A DNA stretch of 64,000 bases from Lachnospiraceae bacterium (lineage in GTDB: Bacteria; Bacillota; Clostridia; Lachnospirales; Lachnospiraceae). This document shows positions 36,747-46,135 of this stretch, in pieces. The notes under the pieces were generated by a model that worked only from the letters and a program-made list of their open reading frames with translations, was not told the origin of the DNA and did not search any database. Numbering within the stretch: position 1 is the first letter of the stretch; each line of letters begins with the position of its first letter. The stretch covers positions 62,001 through 126,000 of the forward strand of contig JAAUZI010000008.1 of NCBI GenBank assembly GCA_014804645.1, written 5' to 3'. The position numbers and the translations under genes were made by a program.

Positions 36747-37520
36747 TTATATATGCTCCAAAAACGGGTATTTCCCTTTTAGTGCCCCTTCGTATTTCCG
36801 GAATAATTGTTCGGCCTTTTGCAGGTTTTCTTCAATTTCTTTCAGACTTGTCACCTGATAAAACCGCGTCAATTCGCTGACTGCCTCCTCCGGCAGGTGA
36901 CGGGATATATGACACAGGGCATACTCATAATGCCGGGGCGTATACAACAGCCGGGCCATACTCACCAAAGGCTCTGCCACATTTTCCAGATACTTCCCGT
37001 ATGCCTCCAGATATTGGTTTCTTTGAATATATTTCCTCACTCTGCTCATCTGCAATATTCTGTTTTTACTGTCCCCAAATACCCGCCTTATCTCCTCCTC
37101 ATTTATCGCTCCCCTGCAAAAAGAGATAATATTCTTCTTGTCGAACAAAATCAAGGGCTGCTCCGCAATATCATTCTCCACATAACAGGTCACATCTATG
37201 CCCCTGATTTCGTGGGATTGAACGCAGATGTCAAGGGTCAGATATTCGGATGTATCTTCCAAATGTATATTACTCTGGGCGATCTCTCTTCGAATGTTGT
37301 CAACTCTGGAATCGATGCCCGCCAGTTTCTCCAGTTCCGCGATGCATTCATGCAAAAAGGTTTCCTGGCGAGATTGCTCCACATCAAACCAGAAATCAAT
37401 ATCCGAATAGGCGTCCACCTGTCCGATGCCGTCCGCCCCCTCCAGCCACATAGCGTATACATAGGACTTGCCGAAACTGAACTCTTTCAGATACTCTATA
37501 ATTCGCTCTCTGCCTATCAT
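36747..37520 (-). CDS. Nucleotidyltransferase-fold protein (aminoglycoside adenylyltransferase-like)
   Basis: 257 aa from the ATG at 37520. The N-terminal NT fold has GADGIGQVDAYSDIDFWFDV with a DxD pair, followed by a helical C-terminal domain. This resembles streptomycin/aminoglycoside adenylyltransferase-like proteins and many uncharacterised clostridial NTases. Resistance activity should not be assumed. It begins 10 bp after the glpK stop. Confidence 0.65.
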   Translation of the reverse strand: MIGRERIIEYLKEFSFGKSYVYAMWLEGADGIGQVDAYSDIDFWFDVEQSRQETFLHECIAELEKLAGIDSRVDNIRREIAQSNIHLEDTSEYLTLDICVQSHEIRGIDVTCYVENDIAEQPLILFDKKNIISFCRGAINEEEIRRVFGDSKNRILQMSRVRKYIQRNQYLEAYGKYLENVAEPLVSMARLLYTPRHYEYALCHISRHLPEEAVSELTRFYQVTSLKEIEENLQKAEQLFRKYEGALKGKYPFLEHI

Positions 37521-37530
37521 GCCCACGCCT

Positions 37531-39033
37531 TTATGTCTCCTCGTCCTCCGCCCAGGCCAGGGCACACCTAACTGCCCGTTTCCAGCCCTTTTTCAGCTGC
37601 GCGCGCTGCTGCTCGTCCATCTGGGGGATAAATTCTCTCCCCAGCTGCCAGTTCTCCTTGATCTCTTCCAAATCCCTCCAGTAGCCTGTAGCCAGTCCTG
37701 CCAGATAGGCCGCGCCCAAGGCTGTAGTCTCAATGCAGCGGGGCCGCTGTACCTGGCTGTCGATAATATCCGCCTGGAACTGCATCAAAAAATCGTTGGC
37801 GCTGGCACCACCGTCCACCTTGAGACCCTTTAACGTTCTGCCCAGGTCCTGCTCCATAGCTGTCAGCACGTCCGCCGTCTGATAGGCGATAGACTCTAAT
37901 GTGGCCCGGATGAAATGTTCCTGGCTGCAGCCCCTGGTGATACCCACCACTGTTCCTCTTGCAAACTGGTTCCAGTAGGGCGCACCCATACCTGCAAAGG
38001 CCGGAACCACATAGACGCCCGTGGTGTCCTCCACCTTGTCTGCACTCTCCTGAGTGGCGGAGGCGCTGCGCACCAGGCGCATGCCGTCCCGCAGCCACTG
38101 CACCGCCGCACCAGCCACAAACACGCTGCCCTCCAGAGCGTATTCCACCTGGTCGCTGCAGCCCGCCGCAATGGTGGTCAGCAGTCCTGCCTTGGAGGCA
38201 ATGGCCTCACGCCCTGTATTCATCAACAGAAAGCAGCCCGTCCCATATGTATTTTTCACCTCACCCGGCGCAAAGCAGCCCTGACCAAACAGCGCCGCCT
38301 GCTGATCTCCTGCAGCACCGGCAATGGGAATCTCACCGCCTAACAGTGAGCTTGCGGTATGCCCGAATATGTGGCTTGAGGGGTATACCTGGGGCAGCAT
38401 ACATGCCGGTATGCCCAGCCGCTCCAAAATCTGCTCATCCCAGCAGAGCCTGTGAATGTCGTAAAGCATGGTTCGGGAGGCGTTGGTGTAATCCGTTGCA
38501 TGCACCCGGCCCTTGGTGAGATTCCAGATCAGCCAGGTATCCACGGTGCCGAAAAGAATCTCTCCCCGCTGCGCTCTCTCCCGCACCCCCGGCACATGCT
38601 CCAATATCCAGGCGATCTTAGTGGCGCTGAAATAGGCGTCCGGCACCAGTCCCGTCCGTTCTCTGACAAGACTGTCATATCCCTCCGCCTTCAACTGCTC
38701 AATCATATCCGAAGTGCGGCGGCACTGCCAGACAATAGCGTTGTACACCGGCTCCCCGGTAGCTCTGTCCCAGCAGATCGTGGTCTCCCGCTGATTGGTG
38801 ATACCGATGCCGGCGATCTGCTCCGCACCGGCTCCCACCATGGCCATGGCCTCCGTGGCCACCGCCAGCTGAGAGGACCAAATCTCTCTGGGATTGTGTT
38901 CCACCCAGCCGGGCTTAGGGTAAATCTGCGTGAACTCTTTCTGGGCCATAGAACAGATATTGCCCTCTTTATCAAACAGAATGCAGCGGGAACTGGTGGT
39001 TCCCTGATCCAGTGACATGATATATTGTTTCAT
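37531..39033 (-). CDS. glpK: Glycerol kinase
   Basis: 500 aa FGGY kinase. The start [16 protein letters not shown] and phosphate loop [14 protein letters not shown] are canonical, with GWVEHNP and ITNQRETT also present. It makes sn-glycerol-3-phosphate. The ATG at 39033 is chosen because AGAGG precedes it; the ORF-track start is 13 codons upstream. An aquaporin-like gene lies 1.1 kb upstream, but a deacetylase intervenes, so joint glycerol uptake is only suggested. Confidence 0.95.
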   Translation of the reverse strand: MKQYIMSLDQGTTSSRCILFDKEGNICSMAQKEFTQIYPKPGWVEHNPREIWSSQLAVATEAMAMVGAGAEQIAGIGITNQRETTICWDRATGEPVYNAIVWQCRRTSDMIEQLKAEGYDSLVRERTGLVPDAYFSATKIAWILEHVPGVRERAQRGEILFGTVDTWLIWNLTKGRVHATDYTNASRTMLYDIHRLCWDEQILERLGIPACMLPQVYPSSHIFGHTASSLLGGEIPIAGAAGDQQAALFGQGCFAPGEVKNTYGTGCFLLMNTGREAIASKAGLLTTIAAGCSDQVEYALEGSVFVAGAAVQWLRDGMRLVRSASATQESADKVEDTTGVYVVPAFAGMGAPYWNQFARGTVVGITRGCSQEHFIRATLESIAYQTADVLTAMEQDLGRTLKGLKVDGGASANDFLMQFQADIIDSQVQRPRCIETTALGAAYLAGLATGYWRDLEEIKENWQLGREFIPQMDEQQRAQLKKGWKRAVRCALAWAEDEET

Positions 39034-39155
39034 ATTTTCCTCTTTCTGCATAACTGCAGTTGGCAAAGCCAACTACTGCTGCGCCTGTGTTATTGCGTTA
39101 ATACGTATTTGGATGTTTTACTTCCAAAATTTCCTCTTTCTGCATATCATTGCAA

Positions 39156-39956
39156 TTACAACTTCATATACGCTCCGCCAGGCACTTCCACGATGCGCCT
39201 ATCGTCCACCACAAGCCATGCGCTCTGAGCTGACGGATTATATACGGCAGTGCTGTCCGCGGAGAATTTCAGATTCTGCAGCACCTGCATGTAGTCAATA
39301 ATTTCAATATTGGTGGCGTACCAGATATCCTCCCTGCCTCCCACGATGCGGCAGAACTCCTCTATCCGGTCCCAGTTATTGTTTGAATCAAACTCATAGC
39401 TGTGTCCCCACACATACATGAGTTTCAGATACTGTTTTTTCGGGAAATCCGCAAACCAATGCGCCATCTCCAACAGCCTGGGATGGTTGTGGTGACAGGT
39501 GGGATGCCATTCCATGGGGTCCCGGGGCAGTTCAAAATCCTCTGTAGCCTCCACCACCCGGGCATAGGAAATGCCTAACTTTTGAAACAGATCCTTGATC
39601 TCCTCGTTATATGAGCCGTTGGGATAGGCATGCCCCCGCACCAGTCCGCCGGTGATACGCTCCAGCCCCTCCCGGTCCTCCAGAATCTCTCTGGCCACCT
39701 GAGTGAGCGGACACCGGGCAATGGTGGGGTGGGTCATGGTGTGGGTGGCAATCTCATGACCCTGATACAGCTGAGGAATCTGCTCCGGTTTCAGCCGGAT
39801 ATCCATATTCATCAAACCGTAATTCAGGTTAAATGTCCCCTTGATTCCATATCGGTTAAAAATCTCCAGCAGCCTCACGTCCGCCAGCTTGCCGTCGTCG
39901 TAGCTCATGGTCAGCGCCTTGGCCCTGCCGTCGGGAAATGCCTGATATACTTTCAT
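39156..39956 (-). CDS. Polysaccharide deacetylase family protein
   Basis: 266 aa NodB-like domain with no signal peptide. The Asp pair (MSYDDGKLADVRLLEIF) and the metal His motif (HEIATHTMTHPTI) are present, with GTFNLN matching motif 1. Cytoplasmic members often act on small N-acetyl sugars or chito-oligosaccharides. It has its own predicted promoter and lies 122 bp upstream of glpK. Confidence 0.82.
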   Translation of the reverse strand: MKVYQAFPDGRAKALTMSYDDGKLADVRLLEIFNRYGIKGTFNLNYGLMNMDIRLKPEQIPQLYQGHEIATHTMTHPTIARCPLTQVAREILEDREGLERITGGLVRGHAYPNGSYNEEIKDLFQKLGISYARVVEATEDFELPRDPMEWHPTCHHNHPRLLEMAHWFADFPKKQYLKLMYVWGHSYEFDSNNNWDRIEEFCRIVGGREDIWYATNIEIIDYMQVLQNLKFSADSTAVYNPSAQSAWLVVDDRRIVEVPGGAYMKL

Positions 39957-40000
39957 TCTTTGCTCCTTTTTGCGGGTATCCGCATTTCTGTTTCGAGTTC

Positions 40001-40029
40001 AGTGTAGCATATCCTCTGTTTGGGTGCAA
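40001..40029 (-). promoter_or_regulatory. Promoter of the deacetylase gene (and possibly glpK)
   Basis: Minus strand TTGCAC - 17 bp - TACACT, 44 bp before the start. Confidence 0.7.
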
Positions 40030-40160
40030 TATTCCTTGAAGTAATTTTGCCGCTTTCCGTTATATAAACAAAAGCGGTACTACGCAATAGTATCGCTCTT
40101 GTGTCCGGCAGAATATATGGGGATTGCACCATCCCTCGGTCTCTCTTGACCGTTCAGAGT

Positions 40161-40895
40161 CTACATTACGCTCTTAATATAAGTCGACGCTATTACCGCC
40201 AGAATTCCGCCAATCGATGAACCGACCAGATTGACGATCAGCTGATAACCCCAGTCAACCTTTTCGCCCTTCTTGTTCGGAATCGGCAGAATTGCGAACC
40301 ATATGCTGCTGAATACGGAACGCATGGCATTCATGCTGAAACCCGTACTGTTAAATGTCAACGCAAGAAAGGCAACCGCAGCAAATCCAACCAGTCCAAC
40401 TACTAAAGACTGATTTCCCGCCTTAAGGCTGCTGACTCCAGCGATACCCATAAACACAAGAAACAGGAAAATAAAGGTTGCGATAATTTCCTGCACGAAA
40501 TTCAAGGGAAGTCTTTTTTCAACAGGATATGCCGAGAAAATTCCGCGTTTGGGCATATCTCCGGAGGCCTTAAAGGAATCCCAGAAGAAAATCATGCAAA
40601 CGAGAACTGCAGCGCCTGCCGCCAGGAACTCCATCAGTAAATAAAGTCCTGCCTCACCTATGCTCAGACCGTTATAAATCACATTTCCCAGAACCACACC
40701 GGGATTCAGATAAGCCGGTCCGCCCATAATAGCCGCCACTGCAAGGCCAAAACCTACCGCAAGACTCCACGCAAATACCAATTCAATATAATTCAGAGTG
40801 GATATCAGGGTCTTCTTAAGCGACACATTGCACATATAGGCATAGCCGCCCGCCAAAAAAATAAAGCTTCCAATAAATTCCGATAAATAAGTCAT
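40161..40895 (-). CDS. Divergent aquaporin/MIP-family channel
   Basis: 244 aa with six main hydrophobic segments in the MIP pattern. The two NPA boxes are altered: YLNPGVVLG (NPG) in the first half and GFSMNAMRSVF (NAM) in the second. The selectivity-filter Arg after the second box is kept. Loop residues differ enough that water or glycerol selectivity cannot be assumed. AGGAG precedes the start. It is a single-gene unit with its own promoter. Confidence 0.72.
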   Translation of the reverse strand: MTYLSEFIGSFIFLAGGYAYMCNVSLKKTLISTLNYIELVFAWSLAVGFGLAVAAIMGGPAYLNPGVVLGNVIYNGLSIGEAGLYLLMEFLAAGAAVLVCMIFFWDSFKASGDMPKRGIFSAYPVEKRLPLNFVQEIIATFIFLFLVFMGIAGVSSLKAGNQSLVVGLVGFAAVAFLALTFNSTGFSMNAMRSVFSSIWFAILPIPNKKGEKVDWGYQLIVNLVGSSIGGILAVIASTYIKSVM

Positions 40896-40963
40896 TTGTG
40901 CATTCTCCTTTTCCTTGTGCGTATTTTTTATGTTTCAGAAAATCTTTACCCTATATACGTTTC

Positions 40964-40992
40964 ATTGTATTACCTATTCAGCAAAATGTAAA
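40964..40992 (-). promoter_or_regulatory. Promoter of the aquaporin-like gene
   Basis: Minus strand TTTACA - 17 bp - TACAAT, just beyond the 3' end of the upstream hypothetical gene. Confidence 0.7.
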
Positions 40993-40998
40993 GGAAAC

Positions 40999-41481
40999 TC
41001 ATTCGATAATCTGTGGCTCGGTGACATCCGCCCCAAACCAAGTCTGCACATCCCGCTCTCCCTCCGCCCCCTCTATCCAGGCGATGCCAAAAACATATCT
41101 CCGGGTTTTCGTAAAAGGCAGTATTACATACTCTACCCCATTATCCAGATACTCGTTTTCATAATCGTACCCCGAGACAGATTTCCTGCCGCCGCATCCC
41201 CTGTCTCCCTCCATGCCTATGGATACCTTGACGGTCCCACTGTAAAATCCCTTGCACTCCAGCCGTTCTCCCGATTCAACGCAGTCACTGTCGTTGGAAA
41301 TATGCCCTTTTATCAGACAGGCAATACTGTGTGAGGCGCCATCCGGCACGAAATCAATATTTATTCTGTACCGGCCGCTCAAATCGGGACAGGTCTCATC
41401 ATACGAAAGCGGATATTCCTCATAAGCAACCGCCCTCCCGTCTATGTATATCTCAATCTCTCCCAGCGGTGTGTTCAGCAT
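40999..41481 (-). CDS. Hypothetical protein (160 aa)
   Basis: Not recognised. It is soluble and beta-rich, acidic, with four Cys (CPDLSG, CLIKGH, CVES, RGCGG) and a C-terminal aromatic segment (RRYVFGIAWIEGAEG). There is no signal peptide. GGGAGA precedes the ATG. It sits downstream of the GNAT gene of the lipid operon, separated by 97 bp with two hairpins, so co-transcription is uncertain. Confidence 0.6.
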   Translation of the reverse strand: MLNTPLGEIEIYIDGRAVAYEEYPLSYDETCPDLSGRYRINIDFVPDGASHSIACLIKGHISNDSDCVESGERLECKGFYSGTVKVSIGMEGDRGCGGRKSVSGYDYENEYLDNGVEYVILPFTKTRRYVFGIAWIEGAEGERDVQTWFGADVTEPQIIE

Positions 41482-41517
41482 AGTATCTCCCTACATCTCT
41501 CTCAATCTAATCCCCAT

Positions 41518-41547
41518 GCATATCGCAGACTATGTCTGCGATATTGC
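41518..41547. repeat. 30-bp palindromic repeat, copy 1
   Basis: GCATATCGCA GACTATGTCT GCGATATTGC contains a perfect 11-bp stem (ATATCGCAGAC / GTCTGCGATAT). A related unit with the same ends is at 52471-52500. The adjacent 41557-41582 holds another palindrome (ATTGAAAAATC / GATTTTTCAAT) overlapping the end of the GNAT gene. Confidence 0.65.
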
Positions 41548-41578
41548 TCAAATAGAAAATTGAAAAATCTTTGATTTT

Positions 41579-42652
41579 TCAATCTATCCGCCTCTCCAAA
41601 AGCACATACTCATAGGCAAAATCAATCAGCTGTCCCACATAGCTCTGGCTGTAGTTACCGCTGCGTATCAAAGCGCCCACGGACGGAACCTGCTGGATTT
41701 TCAGCTCGCTGCGTATCGCCTCCGCAAAGGCGCTTCCCAGCCCCTTGTGCTTGGGGTCCACACCCATATACAGCATGACATAACTGTCAGGTTTCTTCCT
41801 TTTGGCAAGAATTGCTGGCAGCTCCCAGAGATGGATTTTGCCGTAGACCGCATTGCCAAAGTCCGGGACGGAGACAAAGAAACCTACCGCCTCTCCCTGG
41901 TAGTATGCCATCTTCACCATACTGTAGTTGAGAATGGATTTCAGATACTTAAACTGTTTGCGGAATTCCGCCTCCGTGATCCTCTTGTAGGCCGGGAAGG
42001 CGCTGTACAGCTCTATCAGCAGACCATAGACCTCACGCATGGTCTTGCTAAACTCCTTGGGACGGGGACTTTTGATCTCATACCCCTGCTCCAGTTTCTG
42101 AGCCAGCCGCTCCATATATTTCTCACAGCCCTCGTCATTCTCCACCACCATATAATGATTGGAGCCGTACTGCTCCCACACTTGAAAACCGTTCTCCTCC
42201 CAAAGGCTCAGATAGTAATCCTTGTTGTAAGGCTCTCCCGTGTAGGGGCTGCGAAACTGATTGGTCTTTAACCTGTACTTAATCCAGAAAGAGCAGTCCA
42301 CCGGGCCGATTATCCCCTTCAGCCCCATATTCCTGGCCATTTCAAAGGCCGTGTGGAACAGCAGTCCTGCGGCGGCGCTGTTGTTCTCGCTCTCAAAATA
42401 CCCCAGATAGGCCACCTCATCCTCCGGGTACACCGTAAGAATTCCCCTGCTCACAGCTTTTCCATCCACATACACCAGTATGGGAGTCGCCGTAAAATAA
42501 TGGCTCAGAACATGGGTGCCCTTCAGGATCGCCCTCTCCTCCTTCTCATTCTGCATCAGCTCCTCTCTGTCATAGAGCCGCCCCGGCAGATCCAGAAAAT
42601 CTTTGATATGCTCCTTGCTGCGTGCCCCGAAAATAACTGCGTTAAGACTCAT
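41579..42652 (-). CDS. GNAT-family N-acyltransferase
   Basis: 357 aa. The C-terminal GNAT domain carries the acyl-CoA motif GVDPKHKGLGSAFAEAI. The N-terminal half contains a second GNAT-like region (ILVYVDGKAVSRGILTVY, then NMGLKGIIGPVD), so the protein may be a tandem-GNAT or Fem-like fold. It starts 1 bp after the dikinase stop with GGGAGG upstream, so it is tightly linked to the lipid cluster. The substrate is unknown; an amino group on a lipid headgroup is a hypothesis from context. Confidence 0.75.
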   Translation of the reverse strand: MSLNAVIFGARSKEHIKDFLDLPGRLYDREELMQNEKEERAILKGTHVLSHYFTATPILVYVDGKAVSRGILTVYPEDEVAYLGYFESENNSAAAGLLFHTAFEMARNMGLKGIIGPVDCSFWIKYRLKTNQFRSPYTGEPYNKDYYLSLWEENGFQVWEQYGSNHYMVVENDEGCEKYMERLAQKLEQGYEIKSPRPKEFSKTMREVYGLLIELYSAFPAYKRITEAEFRKQFKYLKSILNYSMVKMAYYQGEAVGFFVSVPDFGNAVYGKIHLWELPAILAKRKKPDSYVMLYMGVDPKHKGLGSAFAEAIRSELKIQQVPSVGALIRSGNYSQSYVGQLIDFAYEYVLLERRID

Positions 42653-42653
42653 T

Positions 42654-45074
42654 TTATATGTCCTCCCTCTGTCCCTGCTCTAATACATGTTTTTCATCCC
42701 GTGCCCGGGACACCACGTTGATCTGCCCCGTGCCGCCGTCGATCTCCACCAGATCGCCGTTTTGAAGCAGCCGGGTAACTCCCTCCACGCCCACCACGGC
42801 GGGCTTTCTGAGCTCCCGTGAGATAATCGCCGTATGGGAGAGCAGAGAACCTTTCTCCGCCACGATCCCGGCCGCCCCAGCCAGCAGAAATACCCAGCCC
42901 GGATCGGTCATTTTAGCCACGAGAATTTTTCCCACAGTGTCGGTCTGCAGACTGGGATTCTCCACCAGCAGCACCTCGCCCCTGGCCTTTCCGCCGGAGC
43001 AGGGAATTCCCTCCAGACGGTCCGCCGACACTGCCGCCTGCATTCCCCCTACATTTCTCGGGGATTTATCAAACACCCTGTCCGCAAAAATCAGCCTTGT
43101 GTATGCAGGCAATTTCTCAAACCGGCGGTACAATTCTCTGCGCTCCTCCACAAGCTCCCGCAGATCTCCGCCGTCTGTCACTGCCCGCTCCACCTCCTCA
43201 TAGGTGAGATAAAATATATCTTCCCGCCTCTCAAGGCGTCCCACCCCAGCCAGATTTTCGCCCACCTTCAACATCATAGTCCGCATCATTCCGTACAGGC
43301 GGCTGCGGTTCAAACGGGATTTCTCGCGGTTTTTGATGCCCAGAGCCGCTTTTTTTGCAAATATGCGGCACAGCCCTTTGAGCCGGGGAACCTCGGCGTC
43401 CACATGATCGGACACAGCGATCCCCTGCTCTGCGTACTGCACTATTTTCTGGGCCAGCAGCTCGGGATTGGTGCGGAAAGTATGGCTCTCCAGTTTCAAT
43501 TCTTCAGCGTTTCTGTCGCCGTAGCGCTGAATATAGTCCTCCATTTTCTCCGCCAAAATCCCGCCGCCGGAGATATATCTGGCATAGTCCTCACGGCTGT
43601 GGATCTCCCGCAGCTGCGGCAGCGCTCCCTGCCCGGCCGCCATATCCGCCATATCCGTCAGAGCGCTCACAGGTTTCATGCTCTCAATGTCGTTAAGACC
43701 CGTGATACAGCGGTTTGCCAATTCCTCCGCATCCGGGACTTTCCCTGCCCTCAGCCGGGACTTCAGCAGACCCGTATACAGAAACGCATACATGTCATTG
43801 ACCAGTGTCAGGTCCCATTTTTCCGTAACGCTTTCTAACATATTTCTGTAGTGCGCCAGAATCTCCGCATTGCCTGCCCGGCTTAAATCCACCGACTCAA
43901 ATGCCTCTATCATATCTATAAATTCCCCGTCCAGCCTCTCCATAAGCCCGGGGCAGGCCAGCAGCAGCCCCACAAAGGAAAGGGCCACTTTGGCGTGGGT
44001 GACAAAGCCGATTTTTCTGTCCGTATGGGAGGTCACGGCCTTATTTTTCATGCCCAGCATCTCCTGCCATATGGGAATGATTCTGCGGGAAAAGGGCAGT
44101 AGCAGTATCACATCATACCAGTTACTGATTCGATAATACACCCGTCCGTTGGCCGTGTCCACCATATTGTGCAGAATATCCTCCAGCTCCGCCACCGTAC
44201 CCGGCTCGCGAGTGAGCCGCAGCACCACCCGGCGAAAGACATGATAATAGGCCTCCCGGATAAAGCTCTGCGTGAGTGGGAGCGTGATTCCGGGATAGCT
44301 TTCCACAATGTTGCTGTTGTCCAATATAATGGGGCGGTCCGCAGGGCCAAGTGTGGTGATGGGACGGGCCTGGAGAATATAGATTACGTTGTCCTTGACG
44401 GCAAATTCAATATCCCATTCTGTGCCGGTATCCTCTCCCCGCCGAAAAATCTCTTTGATTTTCTCCCCCTGATCCAGCAGCTCCATGAGCAATTTCTCGG
44501 AGAGCTGCGGCGAATCTCCGCTTTGTTCGCTGTAATATAGCCCCTCTTGGCGGCTGCAGTAATAAGCCGTGGTGTCGGTTCTATCCTCCACCACATTCTC
44601 TCCCGTTCCTCTGCCCACCACCGCCACCGACTCATTCAATATCCCCTGGGGGTTGGCCGTGAACAGTACGCCGGAAAGCTCCGCGTCCACCATTTTCTGG
44701 GCGATGGCGCAGATTCGGATCTCACCCGGATCTATACGGTATACCCTGCAGTATTCCAAAAATCCGGCGCTCTCTGGCACGGCGCAAACCCGCCGGGCCG
44801 CCTCGGAAAGCTCCTCTGGGGACAAGTGCAGACAGGTGCAGAACTGCCCTGCAAAGGAGGTGGTTCTGCCGTCCTCCGCAGAGGCGCTGGAGCGCAGAGC
44901 CATCTTCTCAGACGGGTCAAAAAAGTCCGTCGCATACTCCGCCGCCTCCCGGGTATCCTCCCCGAAAAAGCAGAAAAACGGCGGGATATTTACGCCGTTT
45001 TTCTGCATCACAAACAGATTCTCCGCTTTTGCTCCCACATTGAAATTCCTGTAGTTTTCCTCTGTGACAATCAT
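42654..45074 (-). CDS. PEP/pyruvate-dikinase-like phosphotransferase (Rph-type architecture)
   Basis: 806 aa. The N-terminal ATP-grasp region has MALRSSASAEDGRTTSFAGQ and ends with YILQARPITTLG. A central domain of about 400 residues is not recognised. The C-terminal swivel domain has the phospho-His in GSLLSHTAIISRELRKPAVV. There is no PEP-binding TIM barrel, so this is not PEP synthase or PPDK; the layout matches rifampin phosphotransferase, in which the middle domain binds the acceptor. It starts 4 bp after the UbiA stop. The acceptor is unknown. Confidence 0.8.
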   Translation of the reverse strand: MIVTEENYRNFNVGAKAENLFVMQKNGVNIPPFFCFFGEDTREAAEYATDFFDPSEKMALRSSASAEDGRTTSFAGQFCTCLHLSPEELSEAARRVCAVPESAGFLEYCRVYRIDPGEIRICAIAQKMVDAELSGVLFTANPQGILNESVAVVGRGTGENVVEDRTDTTAYYCSRQEGLYYSEQSGDSPQLSEKLLMELLDQGEKIKEIFRRGEDTGTEWDIEFAVKDNVIYILQARPITTLGPADRPIILDNSNIVESYPGITLPLTQSFIREAYYHVFRRVVLRLTREPGTVAELEDILHNMVDTANGRVYYRISNWYDVILLLPFSRRIIPIWQEMLGMKNKAVTSHTDRKIGFVTHAKVALSFVGLLLACPGLMERLDGEFIDMIEAFESVDLSRAGNAEILAHYRNMLESVTEKWDLTLVNDMYAFLYTGLLKSRLRAGKVPDAEELANRCITGLNDIESMKPVSALTDMADMAAGQGALPQLREIHSREDYARYISGGGILAEKMEDYIQRYGDRNAEELKLESHTFRTNPELLAQKIVQYAEQGIAVSDHVDAEVPRLKGLCRIFAKKAALGIKNREKSRLNRSRLYGMMRTMMLKVGENLAGVGRLERREDIFYLTYEEVERAVTDGGDLRELVEERRELYRRFEKLPAYTRLIFADRVFDKSPRNVGGMQAAVSADRLEGIPCSGGKARGEVLLVENPSLQTDTVGKILVAKMTDPGWVFLLAGAAGIVAEKGSLLSHTAIISRELRKPAVVGVEGVTRLLQNGDLVEIDGGTGQINVVSRARDEKHVLEQGQREDI

Positions 45075-45078
45075 TGCG

Positions 45079-45978
45079 CTAGACCTTTCCAAACATAATG
45101 TATGCGGCTATGGTAATCAGCATCATGGATTCCTGAATATAGGTGTACCGCTCCACTTTTTCCACGATTTTAAACCTGGTGGGTTCCTCCATGAACTGCA
45201 CAAACTTCCAGGTCATCCATCCGGTGTTAAGCAGCAGCGCCACCACGGAAATCTTGTTCAGATTCCACACCAGCAGCACATTGGTGAGAATATCCACCCA
45301 GGTGAGGATCAGCACAAACATGGTGGACTTTTTGTAACCGAAGAGTTTGGAGTAAGTGACATACTCCGTCTCATCCTTAGGCGCCCGGATTTTTCTGGAA
45401 ACCTCCCATATCAGCGCTGGGAAATACAACGTCCACGCCGCCAGAAAATTGGTCAAAGTAAATGCGCTCAGCCCGTACTTGATACAGGTAAAGGAAATGA
45501 TATACACATTCATGATCATCTGCACCGGATTGTGCGTGACCAGTGCCAGCGGCAGACTCTTCTGTATCTTTTTCTTATGAAAAAACCACAGTGACATCAA
45601 CGTCCCATAGACATACAGGAACAAAAAGAACCAGAAATTGTTCATAAATACAACATTCAGCCCCACCGTCACTGCGATCAGAATAGTCACGAAGATCGCC
45701 AGATCCTTCTTTTTGACCCGGCCCGAGGGCAGCGGTCTATGGGAAAAAAGCCTGCAGTCCAGCTCATAGTCCTTAAAATCGTCCGCAATCCGCAGCCACA
45801 GCAAAAAACTGAACACCGTAAAACCGCCGATGACCTCCTGGACGCCTATCTGGAACTGTGTCACGCCGTTGTTGAGCAGAACAATAAAATAGATTTCCCC
45901 GAAAACAATGAGTCCCAACAGCAGTCTGGGAATGATCGGATACATCTCCTTAAAATAAATGTGCAGCCTCTTTAACAT
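45079..45978 (-). CDS. UbiA-family prenyltransferase
   Basis: 299 aa with about eight membrane helices. The first Asp-rich motif RIADDFKDYELD and the following HRPLPSGRV are characteristic of UbiA enzymes. A second acidic motif lies at KDETEYVTYSKLFGY. UbiA enzymes attach prenyl chains to aromatic or polar acceptors, including archaeal ether lipids. No quinone or heme genes are nearby; the context is phospholipid synthesis. The start at 45978 is used because GGGAGTT from the hairpin leader precedes it. Confidence 0.82.
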   Translation of the reverse strand: MLKRLHIYFKEMYPIIPRLLLGLIVFGEIYFIVLLNNGVTQFQIGVQEVIGGFTVFSFLLWLRIADDFKDYELDCRLFSHRPLPSGRVKKKDLAIFVTILIAVTVGLNVVFMNNFWFFLFLYVYGTLMSLWFFHKKKIQKSLPLALVTHNPVQMIMNVYIISFTCIKYGLSAFTLTNFLAAWTLYFPALIWEVSRKIRAPKDETEYVTYSKLFGYKKSTMFVLILTWVDILTNVLLVWNLNKISVVALLLNTGWMTWKFVQFMEEPTRFKIVEKVERYTYIQESMMLITIAAYIMFGKV

Positions 45979-45981
45979 ACT

Positions 45982-46018
45982 AACTCCCATCTGCCCGCTT
46001 CAGCGGGCACTCAAATCA
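45982..46018 (-). repeat. 37-bp hairpin + Shine-Dalgarno leader repeat, copy 2
   Basis: TGCCCGC-TGAA-GCGGGCA stem followed by GATGGGAGTT and the UbiA start codon. It differs from copy 1 at only four positions, and one difference turns G-U into G-C in the stem. Confidence 0.7.
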
Positions 46019-46022
46019 GGAT

Positions 46023-46065
46023 AAAAATGCTGTATTGGGACTTGCCACGCAAGTCCAGCATTTTT
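46023..46065 (-). terminator. Hairpin/possible attenuator between psd and UbiA gene
   Basis: The outer stem AAAAATGCTG / CAGCATTTTT and inner GGACTTGC / GCAAGTCC form a strong structure ending in T5 on the minus strand. It could partly terminate within the lipid operon. Confidence 0.6.
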
Positions 46066-46067
46066 AG

Positions 46068-46135
46068 AGTGTGAGACTTAGAACTTCTTTGCGAAACAGC
46101 CTTTGCTGTGAGCAAATAGAAGTTCTTCTCACACT
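46068..46135 (-). repeat. Nested inverted repeat at the psd 3' end
   Basis: AGTGTGAGA / TCTCACACT and AGAACTTCT / AGAAGTTCT arms with an inner ACAGC/GCTGT hairpin. It overlaps the psd stop codon. Confidence 0.6.

Noticed and set aside
36747-37520. Aminoglycoside resistance gene
   Set aside because: Only the general nucleotidyltransferase fold is visible; no evidence of resistance specificity.
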